NCBI GenBank assembly: GCA_033961575.1
Contig: CM066737.1
Span: 96,190,709 to 96,254,708, forward strand
DNA: 64,000 nucleotides
DNA from: Aselliscus stoliczkanus
Lineage: Eukaryota > Chordata > Mammalia > Chiroptera > Hipposideridae
Reading direction: 5' to 3'
The notes beneath the pieces were generated by a model that saw only the letters and a program-made list of their open reading frames with translations, was not told the origin of the DNA and searched no databases. Made by a program: the position numbers and the translations under genes. Positions within the stretch are counted from its first letter, which is position 1. Every line of letters begins with the position of its first letter. Positions 41,176 through 55,474 of this stretch are shown piece after piece.

Positions 41176-41499
41176 CTTTAGAAGCGTAGACAGTGGATGA
41201 TCAGATATGCTATTTTTTTTCTTCCTTTGACCATTCAAAATAAAAATATAGACTGATGTCATAATACATCATCTGGAGGTATAAGACCATGTCAGCAAAG
41301 CTTCTGGTTAGTGAAATGTAGTCCCTGACTCTACAGGCACTGTTTCACAAAAGGAGATGGCAATGTGAAACATGTCAAGTAGGTGACTAAGGTGTTTATT
41401 CTTCTCCACGGGGAATCCTTGCCCCAGACATACATGTGTCCATTCAGTGCCCATACTGTGAAGTTTGTGTGGCTTTAGGCATATTGCACTTTATAAAGT

Positions 41500-41660
41500 T
41501 TGTTCGCACATTAGCTCCTTTTATTTTCCAACCCCATGGTGATGATATTGTTGATCCCATGTGATGGGTGAGGAAATGAAGACCCCAGAGAGGTTAAGTG
41601 ACTTGATCAAGGATATGTGAATGGTTCACAGACTCAAACGCAGAACTGTGAGACTCTGAA
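41500..41660 (-). repeat. MIR fragment
   Basis: GATGGGTGAGGAAATGAAGA, CCCCAGAGAGGTTAAGTGAC, then TTGATCAAGGATATGTGAAT: antisense MIR core. Confidence 0.8.
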
Positions 41661-42254
41661 ACAATGCTGATTCCCTTAGGCCCAAGCCAGTGCTTACTGA
41701 ACTTCACGTCAGTTCTACTTCCTCTCCCTCTAACACCGACATCAGACAGCAGCTGAAACTGAACATTCGCGGCCAGGGCCCTCTCTGTGGATACCTCACC
41801 TCTGGCATCCACAGAGCTGGGTTCTTGTCTCAGAACCACAACATGTAGCTCCTATTTGTACATGCTGTGCCTTCTGGTTTGATGTAAAGACAGTTTCTAC
41901 AAAGGCAAATGGCAGGTGACCCTGTGTGGGAAGTCTTTGGAAGAAAGGGAGCTTTGGCAATCACACAGTGATGGAAGCGACAACATCCACAGTTTGTGTA
42001 TGTGAGTGGGGGGCTTATCTCTCTCCCCCCATCTCAGAGTGTGCTTTCTTCTATCAGCCCCCTTTTCCTAAACTCCAACAGCTGGAGGCAGGCAGGGAAG
42101 CAGGCTCCTCTGTCCAATAACACTTGCTTTAAATTACAAACTTAAAAGGTTCAGACTTCTTTAGGGCCCTTTGCACAATAACTATTACAACATTGGTCAC
42201 AATTAACTGCTGAAAAAGTAACTTTTGCACCCTGCTTGTATCTGTTGGCCAGAT

Positions 42255-42261
<7 letters not shown>

Positions 42262-42312
<51 letters not shown>
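42262..42312. repeat. (GA)25 microsatellite
   Basis: About 51 bases of pure GA dinucleotide, purine-only on the plus strand. Sits next to a MER5-like element. Confidence 0.95.
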
Positions 42313-42316
<4 letters not shown>

Positions 42317-42324
42317 ATTGAGAG

Positions 42325-42500
42325 GCACAGCATTTTTGGAATTAGTACTGGCTGGCATTTACTAGGATGCTTTATACCAATGCAAATTCTCAGCCCCCAC
42401 CTCAGACCTAAAGAATCAGAAACTTCTCCATGAGACCCAAATCTGTGTTTGGACAAGCTCTCCAGGGGATATCTGCTCAAGTTGGAGAGCCACTGCTTTA
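42325..42500 (+). mobile_element. MER5-like hAT-Charlie element, copy A
   Basis: CCAATGCAAATTCTCAGCCC, CCACCTCAGACCTAAAGAAT, CCAAATCTGTGTTTGGACAA, ending GGAGAGCCACTGCTTTA. Sense orientation. Confidence 0.65.
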
Positions 42501-42579
42501 GAGCATGGAGGCAATTAAATGGCACTGAGTAATTTATTAGTCAGGCTGCACAAAAGTCCTTCAAGTCCACCAATCCACT

Positions 42580-42750
42580 GCTCTAGTCAGTGTGGTCCTC
42601 AGACCACCAGTAGCAGCAGCCCTGGGAGCCTGTTAGAAGGGCAGAATCTCAGGCCTATTGTGCCAGACCTACTGAGTCAGAATCTGCATGTTACTAGAAT
42701 TCCCAGAGAATTCAAAAGCACATTCAAATTCGAGAAGAACTGCTAATCCT
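42580..42750 (+). mobile_element. MER5A-like hAT-Charlie element, copy B
   Basis: AGTGTGGTCCTCAGACCACC, GGGAGCCTGTTAGAAGGGCA, CCAGACCTACTGAGTCAGAA, ending CGAGAAGAACTGCT. About 80 bp after copy A in the same orientation. Confidence 0.75.
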
Positions 42751-43599
42751 CACTTACACTGATGTTCATTTTGTTTGAAGAGTTTAGGCATAGAGAGCCA
42801 GGTAGGCAGAGAAATTTTCTTTGGTGGATTTGATTTTGATCCTAAATAATTATAGATTTCCTTTAATACCCTATAAAAAGAAATTTTAGAAAGGAGAAGG
42901 GAAATGCAGTGACCTAAATGATTAAAATCTCAATTAAGCAAAGTTTTACATTTCACAGTTTCCAGGGGTTTTACAATAATCACTTTGCCTGGTCCTCTTG
43001 ATCTCAGGGAATTCTGAGGGACACTCTTCCCTTTGAAGTGCTTGCAGATCTACTTATGTTGGCAAGATTTCCCAGGGAAACACGATAGCCATGTAAATTA
43101 AATGAGAGGAGAGTTAACTCTCTCACCTAAAGTGCTGGAGAATCCTTTTCTGGCATGCCCTGCTGTGAGGAGTGGTGAAGGAAACCTTGAAACAGGAGCC
43201 CAGAGTCTCCCAGAGCATTTAATTCCAGACACTTCCCTGGGCAGGAAGTGGAGGCTTCTTTTGTGTGCAAAGCGCTATCAAGCACAAAGATGAGGTTCTA
43301 AGCCCTGAGAAACAACTACTCCCCACTGACAGCTCTGCCTGCCGAACTTCAGAACTGCATGCTCGGCAGTAGGATGAATCCAGTGACTCATATGGAGTCA
43401 TTCAAGACCAACAAATTGCCCATCTGAGTATTGAGAATGCAGATTGAGCACCTATTACTGCCTGTTGGATCAAATTTTTAAAAAAATGCCTCCATGTGTA
43501 TTTACTCAACAGGCAATAATGGCTGAAAGAGCTGGCACATATGAGGAAATAACATTCATTTTCAAAGCAAATAGCAATAATGGTGACACACCTTACAGA

Positions 43600-43790
43600 A
43601 TACCGAAGGATATGGTTACACAGTGTCTTCACATACCTATCTCATTGCATCCTTACCACGAGAGGGTGTGGAGGATGCTACTGCACTCAGTGCAGATGAG
43701 GAACCTGCTTCCCAGGGAGGTCAGGTGACTTACCCAAAGTTACGTACTTAGGAGAACTGGGACTTTAGCTTAGCTTTCCTGACTCCAATT
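43600..43790 (-). repeat. MIR fragment
   Basis: TATCTCATTGCATCCTTACC, GCAGATGAGGAACCTGCTTC, CCAGGGAGGTCAGGTGACTT then ACCCAAAGTTACGTA: antisense MIR. Confidence 0.75.
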
Positions 43791-44764
43791 GCTAGACATT
43801 CAGAATTGTGGGTTCCACCTTAGGCTGAATCAGTCTGTAGTTTCACAAGATGCCCAGGTGATGTGTGGGTACCTTCAAGAGCCTAAGAGCCAATCTTTAC
43901 TAACTGTGATCACTTGCCTAGATGTTATACCCAAACAAAAGGCAACAAAGCAAACCTCACAAAATTAAGGTACTGAATATCACAAAGATTTTTTGAGCAC
44001 TTATAATGATAGTTCTACAGCAGAGATGCCCTTTCTCTTGAGGCAATTAGAAGGATTGACAAAGCTGTGGTATTTGACCAATTCATGGAGTCCATGGAAG
44101 AATAGGCAAAGGAATCTCACCCTTAACGCTGAGAAATTAGTAGTTCTAGTATTTCATTTCCATAAACTTACCAAGAAACACTGATTTTGTTCTAGTATCA
44201 TCTTTTAATATCACCGCGTAGAACAAATCTTTCTGTTAATATGGGCTCCCTTTTAAGAAGAGTGAGGCTAAGTAACATCAGGGTGGTGATTTCTTGAATA
44301 TGGATAGCTGGGAAAACCACTTGTCCTTGATTCAAAAACTGTGTTTCATTTTTACATTTGAGTATGGTTGTGGCCAGTGTTTTGTGACTTTACTTCATCT
44401 AAATAAGGACTTGTGTAGTGGAGAGTTGACTTAGAGAGTGCTCCCTGGGAACCATAGAGTGCTCCACCCTCTCACAGGAACGGACCCCTGGAGACTGAGG
44501 TCAAGTTTACGCCTTTCCAAACTGTACTTGGACTGGAGGAGGTGGTGTGGTGTTTGGGTTTCTAAGAGTTTGTCCTCATATAAATGTCAGACAATCCTGA
44601 AGCAGAATGGATACTTATCATCAAGTTTGGAACCAAGATTTATCAAGGATGAAAAATGAAGACAGATCCTAAAGAAATCACATGGTCACACTACCTGGTA
44701 AAATTCTATTTGACCAAAATAAATCAATAGGGAAGGGAGCACACTTTTTCTATCCTATAATATA

Positions 44765-45070
44765 GCCATTGACCAGCAACAATGTATTAAGCACCTGCTG
44801 CACACTCCCCATTCTGCTGGCTTCTAGGAGATTTAGGAGTAAGAGACATTGTTCCTGCACTTGAAGAGCTTATGATCTTGCTCAAGAGAAAGTACCATAT
44901 GACAACACAGCAACTTAGATAATAGTTAAGCGTTGAAGAACTAAAAGCCAGATAGATTGAAGGGAGGGAATTTAAGGGAGCTGTGAAACTGGGAAGGTCT
45001 AATAAAATAGGAGGCAGGTGAGTTTGGCCTCAAAGTAAGGAGGGAGTGCATTTCTAGGGAGGAGAACAAC
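44765..45070 (-). repeat. L2 LINE fragment
   Basis: AACAATGTATTAAGCACCTG, CTTCTAGGAGATTTAGGAGT, TTCCTGCACTTGAAGAGCTT then ATGATCTTGCTCA: antisense L2 3' end. Confidence 0.6.
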
Positions 45071-46084
45071 AAAAGTAGATGTGTGCAGTCGGAGGCCGGC
45101 AGACTTCTTGTATTTATAAAGGGAAGAGGGGCTGGGTACTAAAATGTTGCGCCTTGGCATATAGACCCATAAGTCCTGTCACACCCTGTTTGCAATCATC
45201 TTTACCACCATCCAGGGACAAAACTCAAAATGGCAGTTGCTTATCAAATTCAAGGATAAACTAAACAGCCATGCTGGATCATTCTTGCCTGTAAGCTTCA
45301 TGGGATGGGGTCATGGCCATCTTCTGGAGTGAAGGAATGAACATCCCCTAGGAATCTGGGCCTTCAACTCCTAGATATATAACTTCAGATGGGTGTAAGA
45401 CCCTTAGTGTAGATCCCCTCAGGGTCCCACCCATGTTCTCTCAGCTCACACTCACCTCCATCTGCCAAAGCCAGTTACTGCAAACCCCTGCAGCTCTTTG
45501 CCTTAGGCTTTTTATAAAACAGCAACAACCACCATTCTGATTATAGGGATACATATAGCATCAGGAATTGCCAGAGACTTTTTCATGGCCCTGGATGCAG
45601 CCGGATGAACTAACGATGGGCTGGAGAGTTGGGGAAGAAAATAGCCACATTGTCACCCACAGCTGGGAAAACCTGGACACAAGTTGTACAGTGTCTCTCA
45701 TAGTTCCCCGGTGAGACTGAGTCCTGGCTGCCCATAGTGGACACTTGCTTAGAACACTCCCTTGAATGGCTTCCTGCTGCTATGTCTTTCACATCCCCAT
45801 TTCCTTCCCAGTGTTTTCGGATGTGACCTCCCAAGGTAGCTGCCCAAAAATCCTCATCTCAACTGCACACGGAGCCCACAAGTTAAACCTAAAATGTAAG
45901 ACCTAACAATGGGGAGCTTTCAAAACACCAGAAGCAATATTCTCAAGAGGATTTCTTAGAGAGCAAGAAGACAAAAATAGTAGCTTCACAATTCCCTCAT
46001 TGCCTCCTTTTGTGCAAAATATGGATTCCGAAGCTGCAAGTTGGAGGCACGAAATATCCAGGGCTTCCCATATGAAATAACAAC

Positions 46085-46152
46085 TGCTGTTGATTTCTCT
46101 TTCTTTTCTTTTTTTTGTCTTTTCTTTTTTTTTTTTTTTTTTTTTTTTTTTT
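46085..46152 (-). repeat. Poly(T) tract (poly(A) on the minus strand)
   Basis: T-rich run ending in about 27 uninterrupted Ts. It looks like the tail of a retrotransposed sequence on the minus strand, but I cannot identify the body to its right (46153-46400) and see no clear target duplication. Confidence 0.6.
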
Positions 46153-47635
46153 GTCTTTTAAAGGTTAGAGATTACTCACCTCCCCTGCTGGTCATTAAAT
46201 CAGTCTGGCAGGATTCCTCGGAAGTTCTGTGGCCTTCCAGGCATGTGGTGGCAGCACAGGCAGTGCTGCAGACAAGCCTGCTTGCTGTGAGATGCTACCA
46301 AGCAGGTGACTTCAAAGGTCTGCTTCAAGCATATCTCAAGTGTCACTGGGGGCTCACACTGAGCCCCAAAGTCAGGTAGCAGATGGCACATCCCACAAAG
46401 TCAAAGTTGATCAGATCCCCAGCACCTTTCCTCTCCCTAGCTCTGTGCCAAGCGATGCTGCACCCTCCCAGGCAGGAAACAAACAATTCATTTTAGCTTA
46501 CTTCTCCTTCTCTTTAATTATCATATGAAGTCACCAGTGAAATGCTCAGCTGTTCTGTGAGGTTTGTAAGTCTGGTGAATCCTGACAGGTTCAGTTTTTG
46601 TGTTCATTTAAAAAAAATCATCCTTCTCTAACTCTAATATAGCATCTATCAAGAAACTATGAGTCACACTACAGCTTTATATTTAAATTTCTGTTTAAAT
46701 TAGCAGTTTGCCCCAAGTTTGTCCCAGATGTTTATCTGCACAGCAAGATTGCTCCCCAAATCTACATGAGAGAAGCAGGGTGGGCATTTGAGGTTACTAG
46801 TCACATGAATGAAATGTGCTCAAAAGTCAGACAACCCTAGAATAATATTATACTTGGATTATTAGGATATACCTCCTATGAAATGAAAGGAAAATGAAAA
46901 GCAATGTGGATATCTTTTTAATTTTCCCCTAGTACAAAAATAAAGTGCAAAAGGTAAGTGGCTGGCCCAGCAGATGCACGAAAGCTTCCCTGTCAGGCCT
47001 GGGCTCAATCTTTTCCAAGTGTATTGCCACTCAGAAAACTCACTGAAGTGACAGGACACTGACATGTCATAGCACCTGTCACCAGCCAAAGGACCCTGAG
47101 ATGCTAAGAGCAGATTCCAGTGCCAGTGCCTGTGGAGATGACCTTTATGGTGCCTTCCAAACCCAGGGGTCTTTGATCCCCTGTTGCCTGGATGCAAGTT
47201 CTTTTGTCATTTTATGCTCCAAAAGGCAAAGCCGCCGGTCACCACTCACAATGCGGGCTTCCACACTGTCGGGAGCCGCTGGGCCTACTGCTACAGGTTG
47301 AGGGGCAGGCCTGCTGATCATGGGCACTCTGATGAGGGTCAAGGCCAGGGTCAATGCAGCAGCTTTGCCATTCAAGCAGTTAGACTGAATTCAGTTTCCT
47401 GGGTTCCCTACAGTGGGGTTTAGACCATAAAGGAGAGGACTCTAGGACAGAGCATGATAACTGCAGCCTGGGGAAGGTTCCAGTACAAAATCTGGCCTCT
47501 GCCCCAAAGAGCATTTCCTCTGAGGTCACAGTATTTGAAGTCCTATAAGAATTTTGGCATTTTTTTCATTTTACATAATCAGTGCAGCTGCAAAAAAAAA
47601 TTCTAATAAAACAGAAGAAACATACAAATGAACAC

Positions 47636-47815
47636 TTTGAAGCAGGATTTGGGGCCAGGGGCTGTCCTGGGCACACAGAATGCTTGACAGCATCCATGAT
47701 CTCCACCCACTAGATGCCAGTAGCAACCCACCACCAATTATGCCAATCAGCAATGTCTCTAACCATTGCCACATGTACCCTGGGGGCACAGTCACCCTAG
47801 TTGAGAACCACTGCC
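47636..47815 (-). mobile_element. MER20 hAT-Charlie element
   Basis: Antisense match to the remembered MER20: GGGGCTGTCCTGGGCACACA, ACAGCATCCATGATCTCCAC, CCACTAGATGCCAGTAGCAA, TCTCTAACCATTGCCACATG, ending GTTGAGAACCACTGCC. MER20 copies act as enhancers in some placental mammals. Confidence 0.85.
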
Positions 47816-48984
47816 TCAGAAGTTAACTGTAGTAACTCCTTGAAATTGCTCTAGCAAAGAAGTTTTGGAATATAGCATAGGAACTTCTCTATGTAAAGGA
47901 CTAAAGAGTAAATATTGTTTGCTTTGAAAGCCACATGCCATCTCTAGCTCATATTCTTCTGTTTTTGTTTTGTTACAGTTTTTTTAAAAAATGTACAAAC
48001 TCCTTCTAAGCTCGAAAATAGGCTGGAATTTGCTGATCCTTATATTGTGGAGAAGGAAATGATGGGTGGTTGCCGTAATGATTGAAAGTGCTAAAACAGT
48101 ATTTGGAAACACGGGGGGGCTTGATCCAGCTACCAGGTCTTCGTGACCCTGAGCTAGCAATGCCGCTGCCCTTCTTGGAAAACCTGAATTGCATAATTCC
48201 AAGTTAAATTCTATTAATCCTATTTGGCAACTTTAATTCTGCTTAATGTATTTCAACATAAAACATTTAAATAAAATAGAAACTCAGCATTTCAAAAAAT
48301 GAGTTTCCCCAGAAAGTGGAACGATGTATAGTAAGGATGTGTCCTTCCCTTGGTTTGGAATAAAATATCTTATGCGGTTCATCTTAAGAAGAGGACATTG
48401 TACAAAGGCAGTGCCCCTACCCAAGTTCAAAACTGAAATATGTTTTGATGTGACTATAGAAGGTAACAAGGAAGGAAAAATGGCATGTTGGAAAAACAGG
48501 AAGCCTAGAAGCTACCTGTAAGGTTGTAAAAAGAAAAATGCCATTTTGAAAATATATTTGAAAGTGGTTTCTATGGAATTTTCTTTACCCATCACATCCA
48601 TGTCTGCGCAAAGCAGGGCAGGTCCACTTCACAAGTATTTACTGAGGGTGCCAGGAACGGTGTGAGGCACTGGGGTTCCATTCACCTGAACCTGGCTCAA
48701 ACACGAAATAGTCATGTTTAATCATCCAGATTTTTTTTCCTTTAAAATATTCGATCTTTTTATCTTTGTATATTTTACTAATTATAAATATTTTATGCTT
48801 TCCTTTGAGCATTTAGTTTCTATATGTGGATTTTCATTGACATCAGGAAGAATCAGTCAAGAGAATGTTTATAATGCAATTACCACTGTTAGCACAATAG
48901 TATGGGAGGGCCAAATATACTTCATTTGGATAACAAACATGTACATTTTAAGTCATTCAAGAAGTTTATCATAGGGAGGCAGTA

Positions 48985-49210
48985 AATTATAAAGAGCACT
49001 GTGCTGGGAGTCAAAAACCTTGGGTCCCAGTCCTGGTTTTGTCCTTGTTTTTTTTTTCCATGGACAAGTCAGTTAATTTCTAAAGAGCGGTTTTCCCATC
49101 TATAATAAAATGGGCACACAGCACTTGCCTGTCTACTTTGAGGCCTTTACTATATTTAAACATATTGTATGTTTATACTTGATAAAGTGCTATAAATGTG
49201 ATAGCATTAT
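48985..49210 (+). repeat. MIR fragment
   Basis: CACTGTGCTGGGAGTCAAAA, TTGGGTCCCAGTCCTGGTTT, then TTTTCCCATCTATAATAAAA and TGGGCACAC: sense MIR, diverged. Confidence 0.6.
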
Positions 49211-52098
49211 TATAAGGACTGGGCTAAACTGACTCTTCACTTTACACGGATGATTCTGGAAGAAACCAAGTATCGTTTTGGTCATAGCCCAGATCAGTTA
49301 TCAACATCATCTTCTTACACTTCATTTTAGGTGATGAGGAAGAAACATATCTATAAAAGCTCGTGAGGCACTACCCGGAAATTTCTGAGAGCAATATTGT
49401 AGATTTTCTGTTAAAATATGATAATGAGCTGAATCTAATCTTCTAGTGAAAAGACTTTTGAAGCTCAACATTTATCTAAAGAGGTACAGAAAATAATGGT
49501 TGATTCCTTAGCAGGCCCATCAGACCCCATCCACTTGCACCAACACAGCCTTCAGAGGGTCCATTGAGAGGCAGAGTCAGCCCTCTCCTAGTTTGGGGTC
49601 AGGTTCTATGCTGCAGAGTCTGTGAAAGGCAATCATGTCCCTTGCACAAATTTGAGACAACTCCTCCAAACCAGATCAGCTGGGATTTTCAAATATGGGT
49701 TATTTTTTTGCTGTGATACTCTCAATTATCTTTAAAAAAATCAACCTGGGTTTTTATTTTTTGTCATCATCCTTTCCCAGTCTAGTTTTGATCAGAAAGG
49801 AGCTGGACTGATATCCCAAGAAGAATCGCCTTCACTGAATAGGTACAAACAAGAGTACTATGAGTAGAAGATGACAGCCCTGCAACTTACTTCCTCCAGT
49901 TTCCTAGTGGGGCCTGAGAAAGCCTCAGACCCTGCTGATGCTGTGTCCACTTTACTTTGAATGCGATGCTATAAAACAGGCAGGGGCTGGCTGGTGTTGT
50001 GTATAGTGTTAACTGTCAGTGCTATTCCTGATGCCAGCAGCAGAGTATTAGAATAACACTAGTAAGGCCAGAAACACTGACTTTCACTCCTAATATCTGT
50101 TGTAAAGGGCAAGGCTTCATCAATCGCTAAAGGAAAAGAAAAAAGAAAAAAAGTGCTCCTTCCCACACTTTACATTACCATGACTACTGAAGGTCCGTTT
50201 TTCTGTCCCCAGGCTGATACCTACCAAATGTAGGGGTTGGATGTAGAAAGAAACAAATGGATATATAAAATTGAAGGCAATCTCTTCAGTTTCGTAAGTC
50301 TGGGTTTTTAGAAGCTCTTTGAATTTATTTGACTAGAGAGCCATCAGCTAGAAATGAATTCTGACCACTATTCGACTTGGTTTTGATTTTCCCCAGACAC
50401 CTCAAACATGAAAAACCATCCTGCTTCTTAAAACAATGAATTGACAAGACCGCTGTCCTTTGAAGTTGCCCTTTAGACATGGCGGCAAAGCCAGCCTGCC
50501 CTCTCTCTCCTATTTTCTCTTATCATATGGTTATCTGTCTTGAACAAACCAAAATCAAACAGGAGAAACACTCCAGTTGGGGATAGATCTGATGTGCCTG
50601 TTGATATCTCATTAACCTTGAGAGTGAATGTAACTGGGTTTGTTGGGGGGCGGGGGAAACACCAGTGGAAACATCACCTGGTGGGGATGTGGGGGGCAGA
50701 TACAAAGAGAAACATGGTTTAGTAGCTCATCTATCAAAACCTGGGGCAGCTTTCCAACGGTCAGAACTGGCTAGATTATGGTTTCCTTAAGCCTATGTTG
50801 AAACTACTATCTGTTTTCTTGAGAAATCATTTGGAGCAGTATTTATCTGTATGTCAAAATATGTTCACTGAATTACTGGGGGGGAAAAAACACCTTGATG
50901 TTTGAAGGATTATCATGAGCAAAGCAAACATCTCGGGATTAATGTTTACTAAGTTTCTGTGATGAGTATGTGTGATATGTGTGTGCCATTAAAAATATCA
51001 CGAGCTGCCCAATATGGGGAGGTCCTAATTCCACTGAGTCCGGAGTCAGGTTCTCCTCATTACTCATTGCTGATGGATAACATGTCAACAGATAGAGGGA
51101 CAGAAATATAGAAAAATTAGCTTGTCTCTAGGGATAAAATGTTACCTGTAGAGGAAAAGAGAAGGAAAGAGTCCTTCAGGTTCACTGGCTGACTCCCCTT
51201 TGGATAAGACGACTAGAAATCCAAGGAGCCTCTAATTGCAGATCCAGACCAGAGACCCATAAAGCAGCACTTTCAGGCCCTCTGCCCCAGGGCTCTGGCG
51301 GGGACTGGTTCCTCTCTGCCTTTCCCAGAGGAGCATCTTGACTAAACAAGCCACAGAGTTCCCACCAGGGACTTGGATGGAACGTTCCCACCAATTTTTG
51401 CTTTACTCTCCCAAGGTCTCCACTTTTCCATCTCTAGTCCTCACTCCTTTACTTTTCTTGGAACTTCCTGAAAGTTCCTCACTTTTCACATCAAATCCCC
51501 ACCTCGGGCTGAGGAAACAACCTGTCTCTGCCAGTGTCACCCTCTCACCAGCTGCTTGATTTCCTGTGCTCTTCTCAGGGCCACTCAAGCTGGCTTCAGT
51601 CCTCACCCTTCTAGCTCTGCCCCTCGCCCTCATGCCCAAATGTACCCACAGAAAAGTGGATCAGTCGAATCCCTCTTTTCCCAAAGAAGTTTTTGCATTT
51701 CATAGGAGAGGAGCTACTGGGAAAGATGAAATGACTGTGAATTACAAACATCATTACCCTAGAAGACTGAGATGGCTTCCTTGCTCTGGACGAGAGGGCA
51801 GCAGGGCAGCTCCTGTCCTCCACCAGGGACCACACTTCTTTCTGGGTAGGTGGGAGGTGTTTTCCTCACCATCCCACCTCACATTCCTCATCTCCCTCAC
51901 AGCCCCTTCGCCGCCTTACCCCAAACACTCCGGGGGGTCAGAGTAAAGGAGAGAAAAGGGGAGGAAGTGGAGAGGGGTCTCTGAATCTCCCCAAGCGCAG
52001 TATTTTGTTTTCGACTAGCAGGACTTTCCAGACCGTCTTTTCTTATTCTGCTGTTTCCTGGCACAGTTAACCCCAAAGCCTCCCCGTTCCCAAGACTA

Positions 52099-53600
<1,502 letters not shown>

Positions 53601-53877
53601 AGCCATTTAAAATATCCCCAACACTGCAGCCTCCGCGGGACCACGGAGTCCGGGTGTGCGTCTGGGGCACGTCCACCCAGAAGGCGCCTGTGGAGAATCT
53701 TTCTTGTGGTCCTCATTTAGGGTCGCTGCAGAGTGCATTGGGGTTGGGCAGTTCTGCGCGCCCCTCAACCTCTTCACCCCGTTCCCCAGGGCTAAAAGTG
53801 CTGATAGTGATGGTCAGTCGATGGAGCAGCCGGTCGCCAGGACTCCGCTGCTCCCGGACTCCGGGCTCTCCGCCCTG

Positions 53878-53921
53878 CCTCCTCCTCCTCCTCCTCCTCC
53901 TCCTCCTCCTTCTCCTCCTCC
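53878..53921. repeat. (CCT)11 microsatellite in CpG island
   Basis: Eleven uninterrupted CCT units at 53878-53910, followed by a slightly imperfect continuation. It is a homopurine-homopyrimidine tract upstream of the PTCHD1 ATG and could adopt triplex DNA. Confidence 0.9.
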
Positions 53922-54663
53922 CCCCTCTGTCGTCATAGGCGGGTCTGGGGGACCTGGTGCGGCGAGGCTGGAGCGGGCGCCCCTGCCCTGCGGGTGTGGA
54001 GTGTTTGTGAACAGCTGGTAAGGGAGTCAGTAGCGTTACTCCCCTTCTCTCCTCCACCCCGCCCTCTCCTCCTCAAATGCTTGGGAGTGGGGGACACCTT
54101 ATCTCAGACCTGAAGAGATACTGGTCTCTGAGCGTCCAGAGCCGCAGGGGGCGCGGGGGAGCCCGGGGGTCGCCGACTGCTCAGCAAAGTTGGGCGTGTT
54201 CGTGTGCGCGCCAGCCGTGAGAGATCAGGCAGCCACTGTGGTTCCCCTCGCACTCCCCCTCCAGAGAATTCCCCGAGAAGGCGGGCGCCGGCTTCGGGTC
54301 GGGGATAGACCTGCGGCGGCGGCGGGAACGGCCACGCACAGGTACAATTTAGCGCGTTTCGTTGCGCGCTCCAAGCCTCGGGGTCCATCCATTGCAAAGC
54401 AGAATGAGCCGGATCTCGTAGTCTGGGCCACTGAGGCGCTCTGCTGGACCGTGGGGGTGGGGACCGGGGTGTGGTGAGAGGTCCCCAGGCTTCGTGCCCT
54501 CGGCCTTTCCATCCCATGTCTCCGGTCACTCTTGTTTGGCCTCCTGGTGCCAAGGGTCAAGAGAGAGGCGGCTGCGAATGGAGACGCGGTCCCTGGAGTG
54601 TGGCCCGCGCTACTGAGGATGGGCATGCATATTAATCAGAGCTGAAGGGAGCTGGAATGGGGC

Positions 54664-54725
54664 GAGGAGGAAGAGGAGAAGAAGGGAGAGGAGGAAAAGA
54701 GGGGAAAAAGGGAGGGAGAGGGAAA
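54664..54725. repeat. Polypurine (GGA/GAA-rich) tract
   Basis: About 60 consecutive purines on the plus strand, just outside the CpG island and upstream of PTCHD1. Imperfect GGA/GAA repeats; possible nuclease-sensitive or triplex-forming element by composition only. Confidence 0.8.
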
Positions 54726-55450
54726 TGGATGAGAGAACTCGACTTAGGGAGGTATTTCCCTAATGTTCCCATCCCAGATTCCCCAATGCCAAGCAGCCCT
54801 GCACTTCTCAAACTGAACTTGGGAACTTGCACGTTGGAAATAGGAAGTCGTGGGCTGGGAAATCCTCCTTTTTTGGTTTCTCTTCTCCCTTCCCCCACAC
54901 CAGACCCTGCTTCCTACATTCCCTCAGCAACACCTGCAACTACTGAGCTGCCTAGCCCAGGGGTGCACCCGCTTTGCTCTGGCTGCGCGACCTGGGTCCT
55001 TCTATCCATCTGTACTCGCGTTCACTTTCTCTGCTCACCCTCGCTATTCCCCATACTGCTCACTGTTTCCAGAGGCTCCCCCTGGGCTCCTAGGTGCACC
55101 AGCAGCTTCCACGCCACACCTCCACCCCCCCCACTCCATATTGCCTGCCCCAGGAGGGACATATTGGGAGGGGCTAGAAATTCCCCTGCAACACTCCACT
55201 TGTGCCCTTCCCCCAGCATTTAATTTCTGCTTGCGGAGACGCCGCCGCTCTGCAGCGCTTTGCTGATTCACCATGATCCCAGAGGGAAAAGCCTCATTGA
55301 CTTGTGGCCCTGCAAGCTGTGAGGCGAGCGCCAGTAGCTGAGAGGGCACACGCTTTGGGAAACCACCCACCACTACGCAGTCAAGGTGCTAAATGGCAGG
55401 GTGGATGCCCTGCTAGGCTCTCCGTGGTGCAGACAGAGAGACCCACAGGC

Positions 55451-55474
55451 GGGGGGTGGGGGTGGGGGGAGGGG
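55451..55474 (+). promoter_or_regulatory. Putative G-quadruplex motif
   Basis: Four G-runs (6, 5, 6 and 4 Gs) separated by single-base loops (T, T, A). This is the strongest quadruplex-forming pattern in the window, about 2.7 kb upstream of the PTCHD1 ATG. Function is inferred from motif only. Confidence 0.6.

Noticed and set aside
46153..46400. Processed pseudogene beside the poly(T) tract
   Set aside because: The minus-strand translation (63 residues) matches no gene I recognise and no target duplication is visible.
53605..53615. TATA box for PTCHD1
   Set aside because: TATA-like on the minus strand, but about 860 bases upstream of the ATG in a CpG island, with no evidence for a start site there.
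54657..55223. 188-residue plus-strand frame upstream of PTCHD1
   Set aside because: Begins in the polypurine tract and is proline/serine-rich with no recognisable domain and no splice or expression support.
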